Below are positions 1 through 7,833 of a DNA stretch of 29,240 nucleotides, piece by piece. Source of the DNA: an uncultured Bacteroidales bacterium (lineage in GTDB: Bacteria > Bacteroidota > Bacteroidia > Bacteroidales > UBA932); contig CAKUVA010000026.1 of assembly GCA_934693135.1 (NCBI GenBank), positions 1 to 29,240 on the forward strand, given 5' to 3'. The notes beneath the pieces were generated by a model that had not been told where the DNA came from, ran no database searches, and saw only the letters and a program-made list of their open reading frames with translations. Position numbers and translations under genes: made by a program. Position 1 is the first letter of the stretch. Every line of letters starts with the position of its first letter.

Positions 1-1
1 T

Positions 2-74
<73 letters not shown>

Positions 75-79
75 CTTAG

Positions 80-113
80 AAAGCCATTCGAATTTTCGAG
101 TGGCTTTTCTTTT
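80..113 (+). terminator. Rho-independent terminator of the tRNA-Gly gene
   Basis: A 12-bp stem (80-91 with 96-107, one G-U pair) encloses a 4-base ATTT loop and is followed by a T-rich run. It lies six bases past the tRNA and should end its transcript. Confidence 0.88.
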
Positions 114-151
114 ATATCATAGCTACGGTTGCGAGAAAAAATTCTAAAGAG

Positions 152-185
152 ATTGAAGGTTATTTTTTGAAGGTTGCTAAATTTG
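152..185 (+). promoter_or_regulatory. Candidate promoter of the esterase-GH78 unit
   Basis: TAAATTTG at 178-185 matches the Bacteroidota -7 box TAnnTTTG, and ATTG at 152-155 is a possible -33 box. Their spacing of 22 bases is longer than the usual 19 or so. The start codon at 210 leaves a short leader. The rest of 114-209 is AT-rich with nothing else recognisable. Confidence 0.5.
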
Positions 186-209
186 TAGAATTGTCAATGA
201 ATTTGTGAT

Positions 210-905
210 ATGAAGATTAAAGTCTGGACAGGTAGAGGAACAAATCTGCCGACAGTTTATATTCATTCTGTGGCAGGAAATGGCGAAAACGTATGGAAAC
301 GCTGTTTCGTGTCAGGTAATGTGCCGGAATTTAATCTTGTATCCATATATGATTTTAACTTCGAAGGTGAGATGACACCTTGGCCGGCGCCTGGAGTCCG
401 TAAAGGGCTTCCAATGTTCGAAGGTAATGCTGAATCTCATTTGAAGGACCTCATTGAGCATATTATACCAGAGGCAGAAGAGATACTTCCTTCACCAAGT
501 CGATATAATGTAATTGCCGGCTATTCTCTTGCTGGATTATTTGCATTTTGGGCGGCATGGAATACAAGAATATTCAGACGTATAGCTTGCGGTTCTGCGT
601 CATTCTGGTATCCTGGATTCATTGACTACATGAAGGAATATAAGATGCTTGCTAGCCCTGATGTTGTGTATATTTCCCTCGGTGATAATGAAGCAAATAC
701 AAAACATCCTGTGATGAGCAGAGTCGGAGATTGTACTGACGAAGTCCTCAAGTATCTGGAAGCTCAGGCTATACCTTATTTCTTCGAAATTAACCATGGA
801 AATCATTTTTCCGATCCGGACGGTCGTCTGGCTAAAGCGATAATTAAAACACTGAAATATGACGAGCAAATTACTTTATCTGATTCTTGGCGTAATATGC
901 CTTAA
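210..905 (+). CDS. Alpha/beta-hydrolase esterase (cytoplasmic)
   Basis: This 231-residue protein looks like a small serine esterase of the alpha/beta-hydrolase fold. The nucleophile elbow is G-Y-S-L-A-G with Ser106. Probable triad partners are Asp159 in SLGDNE and His199 in HGNHF. It has no signal peptide or membrane segment, so it should act in the cytoplasm on a small ester, perhaps an acylated sugar released by the downstream enzyme. Its 3' end overlaps the next gene by 47 bp in another frame, which suggests co-transcription and coupled translation. The ATG at 210 follows a candidate promoter. The exact substrate cannot be read from the sequence. Confidence 0.82.
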   Translation: MKIKVWTGRGTNLPTVYIHSVAGNGENVWKRCFVSGNVPEFNLVSIYDFNFEGEMTPWPAPGVRKGLPMFEGNAESHLKDLIEHIIPEAEEILPSPSRYNVIAGYSLAGLFAFWAAWNTRIFRRIACGSASFWYPGFIDYMKEYKMLASPDVVYISLGDNEANTKHPVMSRVGDCTDEVLKYLEAQAIPYFFEINHGNHFSDPDGRLAKAIIKTLKYDEQITLSDSWRNMP

Positions 906-3057
906 TGCCAATGTTGCTGAAGCTCACGAAAAAACTGTAGAGTCTGGCATCGCTATAACATGTCCGGACACTAAGCCTGCAGAACCTAATCAATGGATTG
1001 CTTTTAGAAAAGACATTGACATAAAGAAAGTTCCGAAAAAGGCATTGGCGAGGATCGCATGCGATAGCAAGTACTGGCTTTGGATTAATGGGAAGATTGT
1101 AGTGTTTGAGGGTGGTCTCAAACGTGGACCGAACCGTACAGATAGCTATTGTGACGAAGTAGATATTTCAAGGTCTCTGCGTAAAGGCAAAAATAGCATT
1201 GCTTTGCTGCTCTGGTATTTTGGAAAATCAGGATTCTCTCATGTTGATAGCGGACAGGCACAGCTTATATTTGATTGTCCTGAGATAGGACTACAGAGCG
1301 ATGCTTCATGGCTTTGTAGAGTGCATCCCGCATATTTGACAGCGGAACCAATACCTAATTATCGTCTTCCTGAGTCCAATATATTGTACGACGCTCAAGT
1401 AGATATCGGAAATTGGCAGACAGGTCAGGTGAGTGGTTTTGTCAATGCGGAAGAGATTGCCAGCAGTTTGGGTGCTCTTCGCAGACGTCCGATTCCGCAG
1501 TGGAAAGATTTTGGAGTGAAGAAAGCTAAGTTGTCAATACGTCAAGGTGTTGATAGAGACACGATTGTGGCGGCATTGCCATATAATATGCAGATGAATC
1601 CAATTATAATGCTTGATGATGCGGACGGAGGGCACAAGGTATTTATTCAGACTGATAATGTCAATGGTGGTTCTGTGCCATGTATCCGTGCTGAATATGT
1701 TACAGTTAAGGGGATTCAGCGTTATGAAAACCTTGGATGGATGAACGGACACCAGATTCATGTCATAGTCCCATCTAGTGTGAAAGTAAAAGAAATCTGC
1801 TATCGGGAAACAGGCTATGATACTGAATTTTCTGGACGATTTGTCTGTGATGATCCATTTTTTAACAGGTTTTGGCAGAAGGGATTGAGGACTCTTTATG
1901 TAAATATGAGAGATACTTGGTTTGACTGTCCTGACAGAGAGCGCGCTCAATGGTGGGGAGATGTTACATTGCTTATGGCGGAGAGCTTTTATACATTGTC
2001 TACATCATCACATGCTCTTGCTGCAAAGGGAATTAGAGAACTCTGTGAGTGGCAAAAACCTGATGGAACATTATCCTCACCGATACCAGGTAATTATAAG
2101 CATGAACTTCCGTCCCAGATGTTAGCTTCAGTAGGTCCTTATGGCTTTTGGAACTATTATATGAACACTGGTGATGTGGAAACGATTCGTTTTGCATATC
2201 CATATGTGAAGCGTTATTTGAATTCATGGAAATTCGAAGAGTCTGGGCTAACTTCAGAACATGCAGGAGGATGGAACTGGGGAGACTGGGGTACCAATAA
2301 GGATACCAGACTTATTCAAGCTGCATGGTATTATCTTGCAATGGATTCAGCTATAAAGATGGCTAATCTCTGTGGAGACGATGATGCCATACCTGAGTAT
2401 GAATCCAAACGGGAAGGAATCAAGCGTGCATTCAACGAGATATGTTGGACAGGTGAGGCATACAGATTTCCAAAATACGAGGGCGATACGGATGATCGTG
2501 TTGCAGCGTTGGCGGTAGTTTCAGGAATAGCCGGTCCCGAGAAATATCCGGCTTTATATGACTTCTTTAAGAAAACAGAATACGCCAGTCCTTATATGGA
2601 AAAGTATGTTATGGAGGCATTGTTCTGCATGGGACATGGCGATTATGCGATGGAACGAGCTAAGAAGCGTTTTGGCCCGATGGTTTCGAATAACTATTAT
2701 ACTACATTGTGGGAAGGTTGGGGAATTGGGTCAGAAGGCTTTGGCGGCGGTACTGTGAATCATGCTTGGAGTGGTGGATTCATGATAGTTGTTGCGAGAA
2801 AATTATTCGGTATCGAACCTGTTGAACCTGGCTTTAAGACATTTCGTATAGCCCCAGTAGATGGTATATTCCATGATTACTCATTCTCATTTGAGTCAGT
2901 GGCTGGCCAAGTGGCTATCTCCCACAGAGAGAAAGGTAACAAAATTACATGGAAAATAACCATTCCGGCAGGTACGTCTGCGGAAGTTTTGCTTCCAGGC
3001 TGGGAGAAACCGACAATCCTCACAGGCGGCACCTATAAGATGAAAACTGGAAATTAA
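859..3057 (+). CDS. Secreted GH78-type alpha-L-rhamnosidase
   Basis: This 732-residue protein resembles glycoside hydrolase family 78, inverting enzymes that remove terminal alpha-L-rhamnose. A Sec signal peptide (residues 1-22, ending NVAEA) indicates periplasmic export. A beta-sandwich N domain follows at about 45-150 (motif YWLWINGK), then an (alpha/alpha)6 catalytic domain. The family motif DCPDRERAQWWGD spans 356-368, with Glu361 as probable general acid. TTLWEGW at 615-621 places Glu619 as probable base. A short C-terminal beta-sandwich ends the protein. The start at 859 lies inside the esterase gene but is needed for the signal peptide, since later Met codons would remove it. The protein is shorter than many family members but has both catalytic regions. 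Other rhamnosidase-like families sharing this fold remain possible. Confidence 0.85.
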   Translation: MTSKLLYLILGVICLNANVAEAHEKTVESGIAITCPDTKPAEPNQWIAFRKDIDIKKVPKKALARIACDSKYWLWINGKIVVFEGGLKRGPNRTDSYCDEVDISRSLRKGKNSIALLLWYFGKSGFSHVDSGQAQLIFDCPEIGLQSDASWLCRVHPAYLTAEPIPNYRLPESNILYDAQVDIGNWQTGQVSGFVNAEEIASSLGALRRRPIPQWKDFGVKKAKLSIRQGVDRDTIVAALPYNMQMNPIIMLDDADGGHKVFIQTDNVNGGSVPCIRAEYVTVKGIQRYENLGWMNGHQIHVIVPSSVKVKEICYRETGYDTEFSGRFVCDDPFFNRFWQKGLRTLYVNMRDTWFDCPDRERAQWWGDVTLLMAESFYTLSTSSHALAAKGIRELCEWQKPDGTLSSPIPGNYKHELPSQMLASVGPYGFWNYYMNTGDVETIRFAYPYVKRYLNSWKFEESGLTSEHAGGWNWGDWGTNKDTRLIQAAWYYLAMDSAIKMANLCGDDDAIPEYESKREGIKRAFNEICWTGEAYRFPKYEGDTDDRVAALAVVSGIAGPEKYPALYDFFKKTEYASPYMEKYVMEALFCMGHGDYAMERAKKRFGPMVSNNYYTTLWEGWGIGSEGFGGGTVNHAWSGGFMIVVARKLFGIEPVEPGFKTFRIAPVDGIFHDYSFSFESVAGQVAISHREKGNKITWKITIPAGTSAEVLLPGWEKPTILTGGTYKMKTGN

Positions 3058-3072
3058 ACAAATTCTTAGCGC

Positions 3073-3080
3073 TATCTTTG
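3073..3080 (+). promoter_or_regulatory. -7 promoter box immediately before the ABC exporter start
   Basis: TATCTTTG matches TAnnTTTG exactly and ends four bases before the ATG at 3085. Transcription from this box would begin at or very near the start codon, implying a leaderless mRNA. The -33 box is poor. Confidence 0.5.
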
Positions 3081-3084
3081 CGGT

Positions 3085-4704
3085 ATGAAGTATATTAAAT
3101 GGTTATGGCATAAAGCCGGTAATACTAAAGGAGCAGTGGCGTCGGATGTGGTTTTGGCATGTTTCGCAATAGCTCTGAACCTTTTCTTTATCTGGCTTAG
3201 CAAAGGGCTCGTGGATATTGCTACCAGTGTCCGTGCGGATTCGCATATAATGCTTTTTGCTGCAATGCTTGTGGTGACAATGTTGATGCGTGTCATGGTC
3301 AATGCTTTAAGGTCAAAAGTGGAGAACAATGCTGTTTACCGCATGCAGTTCATAATCAGGAGAGAACTTTTTACTGGACTTGTTCATGAACAATGGAATG
3401 GAAAGGATAGATTCCATAGTGGGGATGCAGTCAGCCGTCTGTTTACGGATGTAGATGTTGTGGCCAGAGTTATTTGCCAGGATGTCCCGGCGCTGATTTC
3501 TACATTGTTTCAATTGGGGGCGGCATTCATATTTCTATGCACAATGGATGCTAAACTTGCTGTGATATTATTGCTTATAACACCTGCATTTGCAGCTTTC
3601 GGCAAGATATTTTTTCGTAGAATGCGAAGGCTTACCAAAGAGATACGTGAGTCGGAGAGCTGTGTTCAGAGTCATATTCAGGAAACATTGCAGCATAAGG
3701 CTATAGTTCAGTCTTTGGAGCAGGAGGAGCACATGGAAGATCGGCTTATAGGATTGCAAGATAGTGAATATTCGAAGGTTCTCAAAAGGACAAAATTCAA
3801 TGTCTTTTCACGTTCTGTAGTCAGCATTGCTTTCGGTGCTGGATATTCGGCTGCATTATTGTGGGGCGTTTTCGGCATTTGGCATGAAGCTATCACGTTC
3901 GGTGTTATGACGGCATTCTTGCAGTTGGTGGGTCAGATTCAAGGCCCGTCTATGCAACTGACAAGGCAGATTCCTTCTCTTATATATGCGGCTGCATCAA
4001 TGGACAGACTGATGGAAATAGAAGATTCTGCTAAAGAAGAAACTGGAGAACAGATACTTCTGACAGCTCCTGCCGGAATAAAGATTGAACATCTCACATT
4101 TGGATATCCGAATAGTGATAAGCTGATTTTCAATGATTTTAATTACGATTTCAAGCCGGGCACTCGAACTGCGATAGTCGGCGAGACAGGGGTAGGAAAA
4201 AGCACATTGACCAAGCTGATGTTGTCATTGCTTAAGCCTATGTCGGGTAGCATTGACATATATTCAGATGGAAAAAGAGAAAGAGCATCGGCATTGACAA
4301 GAATTAATCTCGTTTATGTCCCGCAGGGTAATACTCTATTCAGCGGGTCTATTCGAGAAAATCTACTTATGGGGAATCCGAAAGCGGACGACCGGCAGTT
4401 GTGGCAAGCTTTAGATGTAGCGGTAGCAGGTTTTGTGCGAGATATCCCCGGCGGATTGGATGCAGAGATAGGTGAGATTGGGGCAGGGCTTAGTGAAGGT
4501 CAAGCTCAACGTATAGCGATTGCCCGAGGACTACTTAGACCTGGTAGCATAATGCTTTTGGATGAATTTAGTTCTTCTCTTGACACTGAAACAGAACATG
4601 TTTTGCTCGGCAATCTTACTTCTTCCAATGTGGATAAGACCGTTATCTTTATAACGCATCGAGAGGCTGTGCTGGATTATTGTGATACGATTTTGCGGCT
4701 TTAG
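3085..4704 (+). CDS. ABC exporter, fused membrane and ATPase domains
   Basis: A 539-residue half-transporter of the ABCB/MsbA-like exporter type, expected to work as a homodimer in the inner membrane. About six membrane segments occupy residues 20-310. The ATPase domain follows: Walker A GETGVGKST (366-374), Q-loop VPQGN, signature LSEGQ (469-473, variant of LSGGQ), Walker B IMLLDE (489-494), D-loop SSLD and switch His525. It has no N-terminal C39 peptidase domain, so it does not itself cleave a leader. It converges on the serine peptidase gene, the two stop codons overlapping by 4 bp. The PqqD and kinase genes beyond suggest a peptide or modified small molecule as cargo; that is inference from neighbours. 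Lipid or drug export cannot be excluded. Confidence 0.9.
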   Translation: MKYIKWLWHKAGNTKGAVASDVVLACFAIALNLFFIWLSKGLVDIATSVRADSHIMLFAAMLVVTMLMRVMVNALRSKVENNAVYRMQFIIRRELFTGLVHEQWNGKDRFHSGDAVSRLFTDVDVVARVICQDVPALISTLFQLGAAFIFLCTMDAKLAVILLLITPAFAAFGKIFFRRMRRLTKEIRESESCVQSHIQETLQHKAIVQSLEQEEHMEDRLIGLQDSEYSKVLKRTKFNVFSRSVVSIAFGAGYSAALLWGVFGIWHEAITFGVMTAFLQLVGQIQGPSMQLTRQIPSLIYAAASMDRLMEIEDSAKEETGEQILLTAPAGIKIEHLTFGYPNSDKLIFNDFNYDFKPGTRTAIVGETGVGKSTLTKLMLSLLKPMSGSIDIYSDGKRERASALTRINLVYVPQGNTLFSGSIRENLLMGNPKADDRQLWQALDVAVAGFVRDIPGGLDAEIGEIGAGLSEGQAQRIAIARGLLRPGSIMLLDEFSSSLDTETEHVLLGNLTSSNVDKTVIFITHREAVLDYCDTILRL

Positions 4705-5189
4705 GAGGGGTCTCTAAAATATGGAAGCCTACGCATGATTGCCAAAAGGTATCTGCGTAAAGGAGAGAAAAGATTCCATAGTGCAAGTTTCAACCCTGAA
4801 ATGTAGGAGTAAGGATCAATTTTTTTCTTACCATCTTTTAAGATGCAGGTGACAATGCCGTATATTTCGTCAAGTGAACAATGTTCCTTCGAACATACAA
4901 CTCCATCTCCTTGAATTTCAGCGATACCATTTCTTATCTGCAATATCCTATGCATTAGATATCTGTCCCGAAATCTGAATAGCACGATATCTCCAGTCTT
5001 AACTTTCTTACGTGGCAATCCTTCTGGAGTCCCACTTTCGGCCCCTTCAAGTGTCACAGAATCACGTAAGTTGCGTATAAAAGGCATCATGCTATAACCA
5101 TGTACAGGTATGGTTACGCTTCTTCCTTTTTTTAGGAGTGAGATGGCTTGCGCGAAAAATATATCATTATCTATGACTAACTTGTCCAT
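4701..5189 (-). CDS. S24/S26-family serine peptidase, Ser-His (Sec11/SipW-like) type
   Basis: A 162-residue protein with signal-peptidase-like motifs. VHGYSMMPF carries nucleophile Ser33. YLMHRI places His80 where bacterial type I signal peptidases carry the general-base lysine. GDGV places Asp95 in the position typical of the Ser-His-Asp arrangement of SipW and Sec11. There is no N-terminal anchor; a hydrophobic, Arg-rich C-terminal stretch (about 130-158) may associate with the membrane. It is the only clear minus-strand gene here. It is divergent from the PqqD operon, and its stop overlaps the exporter's stop. A leader-removing role in a peptide pathway is plausible from context but unproven. 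Confidence 0.82.
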   Translation of the reverse strand: MDKLVIDNDIFFAQAISLLKKGRSVTIPVHGYSMMPFIRNLRDSVTLEGAESGTPEGLPRKKVKTGDIVLFRFRDRYLMHRILQIRNGIAEIQGDGVVCSKEHCSLDEIYGIVTCILKDGKKKIDPYSYISGLKLALWNLFSPLRRYLLAIMRRLPYFRDPS

Positions 5190-5237
5190 ATAAATGCATT
5201 TTATGACGTGAGTTAAGCTAAAATTTTATCCGAATAG

Positions 5238-5269
5238 CAAACTTACGGAAAATTATCGTTAAATTCGAA
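5238..5269 (-). promoter_or_regulatory. Candidate promoter of the serine peptidase gene
   Basis: On the minus strand TAAGTTTG (plus-strand CAAACTTA, 5238-5245) matches TAnnTTTG. A TTCG-like -33 box lies 20 bases away (plus-strand CGAA, 5266-5269). The predicted start of transcription is about 40 bases before the ATG. Confidence 0.5.
5260..5267 (+). promoter_or_regulatory. Candidate -7 box of the PqqD-kinase operon
   Basis: TAAATTCG differs from TAnnTTTG at one base and lies 26 bases before the ATG at 5294. No clear -33 box is seen. It overlaps the -33 region of the opposing promoter, so the two may interfere. Confidence 0.35.
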
Positions 5270-5293
5270 AGTCATAATGAAATAATACTGACT

Positions 5294-5560
5294 ATGAAAA
5301 TCAGAGAAGGTTATGTTCTTCGTGAAATATGCGGAGAGAAAGTTCTTTCAGAAGAGGGGACACAGAATATTAACATGAGCAAGTTTATAAGGTTGAATGA
5401 TTCAGCTGCATTCCTTATAGAATCTGTTGGAAACGGAGAATTTACTCCAGAATCGCTTGCGGCGTTACTTTGCAGTAGATATGAAGTCTCTGAGAAAATA
5501 GCATTGGCGGATGCACGTAGGTTGTGCGATATTCTTCAAGAGAACGGAATAGTGGAATGA
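5294..5560 (+). CDS. PqqD-family peptide-binding protein
   Basis: An 88-residue protein of the PqqD family, small winged-helix-like proteins that bind the leader of a ribosomally made peptide and present it to a modifying enzyme. Family features are the N-terminal beta region (GYVLREICGEKVLSEEG), the N-x-S-K-F-I-R-L-N turn before the first helix, and C-terminal helices with an acidic end (ILQENGIVE). It is the first gene of a tight operon: its TGA overlaps the kinase ATG as ATGA. No radical SAM enzyme is nearby, so the partner is probably the kinase or nucleotidyltransferase, as in lasso-peptide B1 or HPr-rel-A contexts. No precursor peptide is visible in this window. Confidence 0.8.
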   Translation: MKIREGYVLREICGEKVLSEEGTQNINMSKFIRLNDSAAFLIESVGNGEFTPESLAALLCSRYEVSEKIALADARRLCDILQENGIVE

Positions 5561-6609
5561 CAGAGAGGTTTTATAAGGTAGCCGGGTTGGTATTTTCGGT
5601 TAGGTTGGAAGAGCCGTGGTCATTCATGAACTATACGGCTGCCGTTGCTGAACGAATCAGAGTGGCTGCTATAGGAGGCCTCGTCCCTGTAATGCCTACG
5701 CGTGCAGGCGATGGAGAACCGCCACGTACCTATGTGCGGAGTAGGGAGGAACTACCTGACAACTATGGGGGTAATGTTTTGGATTTTTCTCAGTATGAGC
5801 CGTTTGCGACAGAGGAATGTAGTGATACCCTATTTGGAGTGACAGTGTGTGCCGGTGGTCCGGATGAGGTGGCGAATGCTCATAAAAACGGAGAAATGGA
5901 GAAGATAATGAGCATGACGGATGTCCTTCCTTATTATCATGTCTATAGATGGAGAGGTGGAACAGTATTCGAGTTCGAAGGGGAAGGTGGAAAGATAGAT
6001 GGGACATTGTATGTCGCTCAAGGAGCTGAAAAAGGACAATTCTGGGCAGGAACGCATCTTCGTCCATATTCTGTCATGTTTCAACTTTGCTTTGCTCTTC
6101 GTATAATGTATACTTATAATGCAGTCCGTAAAAATGCAGCCCTTCTGCATGCTTCTGTCATTTTATGCAATGATGTTGCGGTTCTTTTTTTTGGCTCGAG
6201 CGGAACAGGAAAGAGCACGCATAGCAGGTTGTGGCTTGAAAATATTCCAGGTGCTGAACTTCTCAATGATGATAATCCTGTGATTCGAATCGAAGATGGT
6301 AAGGTCAATGTTTATGGGACTCCGTGGAGTGGCAAGACCCCATGTTATCGTAATGTGACTGCGCCTGTTTGCGCATTCGTACGGCTTTCGCAGGCACCTG
6401 AGAATAAAGTCAGAAAACTCTCAGGCTTGGATTCGTTTACAAATATAATCAGCTCCGCGTCAAGTATAAGATGGGAACGAGGTGTGATGGATGGCATAAT
6501 GTCTGTGATGTCATATTCCGCCATGCATGTTAAGTGCTTGTATATGGAATGTCTTCCTAATAAGGAAGCAGCCGAAATATGTTATGGTGAAACTGTAAAA
6601 TCAATGTAG
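5557..6609 (+). CDS. HPr-kinase-like serine kinase (HprK-related)
   Basis: A P-loop protein related to the C-terminal domain of HPr kinase/phosphorylase. Numbering from Met at 5557 (350 residues), LLHAS lies at 196-200, Walker A GSSGTGKST at 213-221, an acidic LLNDD at 235-239 and GTPWSGK at 254-260. Lasso-peptide tailoring kinases of this group phosphorylate a C-terminal serine of a precursor peptide, so a peptide substrate is a reasonable inference. The 5' ATG is chosen because it overlaps the PqqD stop as ATGA. A GTG 33 bases upstream (5524) would add 11 charged residues inside the PqqD gene and is less likely. The N-terminal half is weakly conserved by eye. The nucleotidyltransferase gene starts one base after its stop. 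Confidence 0.8.
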   Translation: MTERFYKVAGLVFSVRLEEPWSFMNYTAAVAERIRVAAIGGLVPVMPTRAGDGEPPRTYVRSREELPDNYGGNVLDFSQYEPFATEECSDTLFGVTVCAGGPDEVANAHKNGEMEKIMSMTDVLPYYHVYRWRGGTVFEFEGEGGKIDGTLYVAQGAEKGQFWAGTHLRPYSVMFQLCFALRIMYTYNAVRKNAALLHASVILCNDVAVLFFGSSGTGKSTHSRLWLENIPGAELLNDDNPVIRIEDGKVNVYGTPWSGKTPCYRNVTAPVCAFVRLSQAPENKVRKLSGLDSFTNIISSASSIRWERGVMDGIMSVMSYSAMHVKCLYMECLPNKEAAEICYGETVKSM

Positions 6610-6610
6610 T

Positions 6611-7726
6611 ATGAACAAGGCTGACGAGATATTCTTCTCTGTGCTCCGAGCTGGATTATGGGGGAAGACTGATATTCTTCCTGGTCAGGAAACCGATTGG
6701 AAGCACATATATATGTATGCTCGTGAACAAACTGTAGTCGGTTTAGTAGCAGATGGTATTTCTGTCCTTAGAAAAACTACGCCTTTGACGTTGCCAGCTG
6801 ATGTGCAAAATGCTTTCATGCAATCTGTTTTGGGAAGTGAAATGCGGAATAGGCAGATGAATGCTACCTTGTCTCATATAAGCAAAGTACTTGCAGAGAA
6901 TGGAGTAAATGCTGTAGTACTGAAAGGACAGGGAGTTGCCTTGGACTATCCTCAGCCTATGCATAGGCAGCCTGGAGACATTGATTTCCTCTTAGACGAT
7001 GAGGGTTATCGTACTGCTTCTGAATTGCTTACTCCCAAGGCTTCTAAAGTAGAAAAAGAAAATCCGGAGAAAAAACATCTCGGTATGTATTTCGGAGATG
7101 TTGAAGTGGAACTTCATGGTACGGCGAGAGCTGATTTTGGGAAGAAGGTGAACACTCTTATGGATAACATGCAGAAGGATATGTTCTTACGAAGTGATTT
7201 CAGGGCATGGGATTGCGGCGGTATACGAATCTTACTTCCTTCTGCCGACTTCGATGCAGTGTTCATATTTATGCACTTTATCCAGCATTTTTATCACGGA
7301 GGTTTGGGGCTTAGGCAAATATGTGATTGGACAATGCATCTCCATCGCTTTTCTTCTGACATTGATATTAACCTTTTGGAAAGCAGGCTCACAGAATTAC
7401 ACATGAAGAATGAGTGGCGTATATTCGGGTGGATGGCAGTAAACATGCTTGGCCTTCCAGTCGATGAGATGCCGTTCTATGACCTTTCTTGTGGAAATAT
7501 GGCGGAAAAAGTATGGGAGTCAATGAAAATCTCCGGTAATTTCGGGAAAAAGCTTAATGCTGGAAGAGATGTTGACAATGAGCAGTATATATATCGGAAA
7601 ATAAAGTCGTTTGTGGGACATATAGGATGGTTGTCACGTCATTTGGGAGTATCTGTGTATAATACATCCAGAGCTTTTGCTACGATGCTTTCCAACGGAG
7701 TATCTTCGGTCTTCAAGGGAGACTGA
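6611..7726 (+). CDS. Nucleotidyltransferase-fold protein (NTP_transf_5-like)
   Basis: A 371-residue protein of the uncharacterised nucleotidyltransferase family seen beside PqqD and HprK-like genes. KGQG at 105-108 and RQPGDIDF at 119-126 form the polymerase-beta-type active site, with Asp123 and Asp125 as metal ligands. EVELHG at 165-170 probably supplies the third carboxylate. It should transfer a nucleotide to an unknown acceptor, possibly a peptide. It has no signal peptide and is expected in the cytoplasm. It starts one base after the kinase stop, so it is the third gene of that operon. No terminator is obvious in the 107 bases after it. Confidence 0.82.
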   Translation: MNKADEIFFSVLRAGLWGKTDILPGQETDWKHIYMYAREQTVVGLVADGISVLRKTTPLTLPADVQNAFMQSVLGSEMRNRQMNATLSHISKVLAENGVNAVVLKGQGVALDYPQPMHRQPGDIDFLLDDEGYRTASELLTPKASKVEKENPEKKHLGMYFGDVEVELHGTARADFGKKVNTLMDNMQKDMFLRSDFRAWDCGGIRILLPSADFDAVFIFMHFIQHFYHGGLGLRQICDWTMHLHRFSSDIDINLLESRLTELHMKNEWRIFGWMAVNMLGLPVDEMPFYDLSCGNMAEKVWESMKISGNFGKKLNAGRDVDNEQYIYRKIKSFVGHIGWLSRHLGVSVYNTSRAFATMLSNGVSSVFKGD

Positions 7727-7790
7727 TCTGTTTTTCCTGCTGATCCTTGAAAATAATTCAGTGCTGATACGACTATTATAATTTTTTAGC

Positions 7791-7798
7791 TAAATTTG
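7791..7798 (+). promoter_or_regulatory. Candidate -7 box before the S9 peptidase
   Basis: TAAATTTG matches TAnnTTTG and lies 35 bases before the ATG at 7834. The -33 region lacks a good TTTG. The rest of 7727-7833 is AT-rich without clear hairpins. Confidence 0.5.
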
Positions 7799-7833
7799 AG
7801 AGTAATAGACATAAAAGCATAAAATTCACGACA

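Noticed and set aside
859..3057. Lipobox reading of the GH78 signal (GVIC)
   Set aside because: Ile before Cys is not accepted by the lipobox; a normal Sec cleavage after NVAEA fits better.
5190..5293. Short open frames as RiPP precursor candidates (starts near 5194, 5203 and 5275)
   Set aside because: They encode only two to five residues before a stop, with no leader or core features.
5696..6308. Long minus-strand open frames inside the kinase gene
   Set aside because: They lack family features, have His/Ser-rich low-quality translations and lie opposite a conserved P-loop kinase gene.
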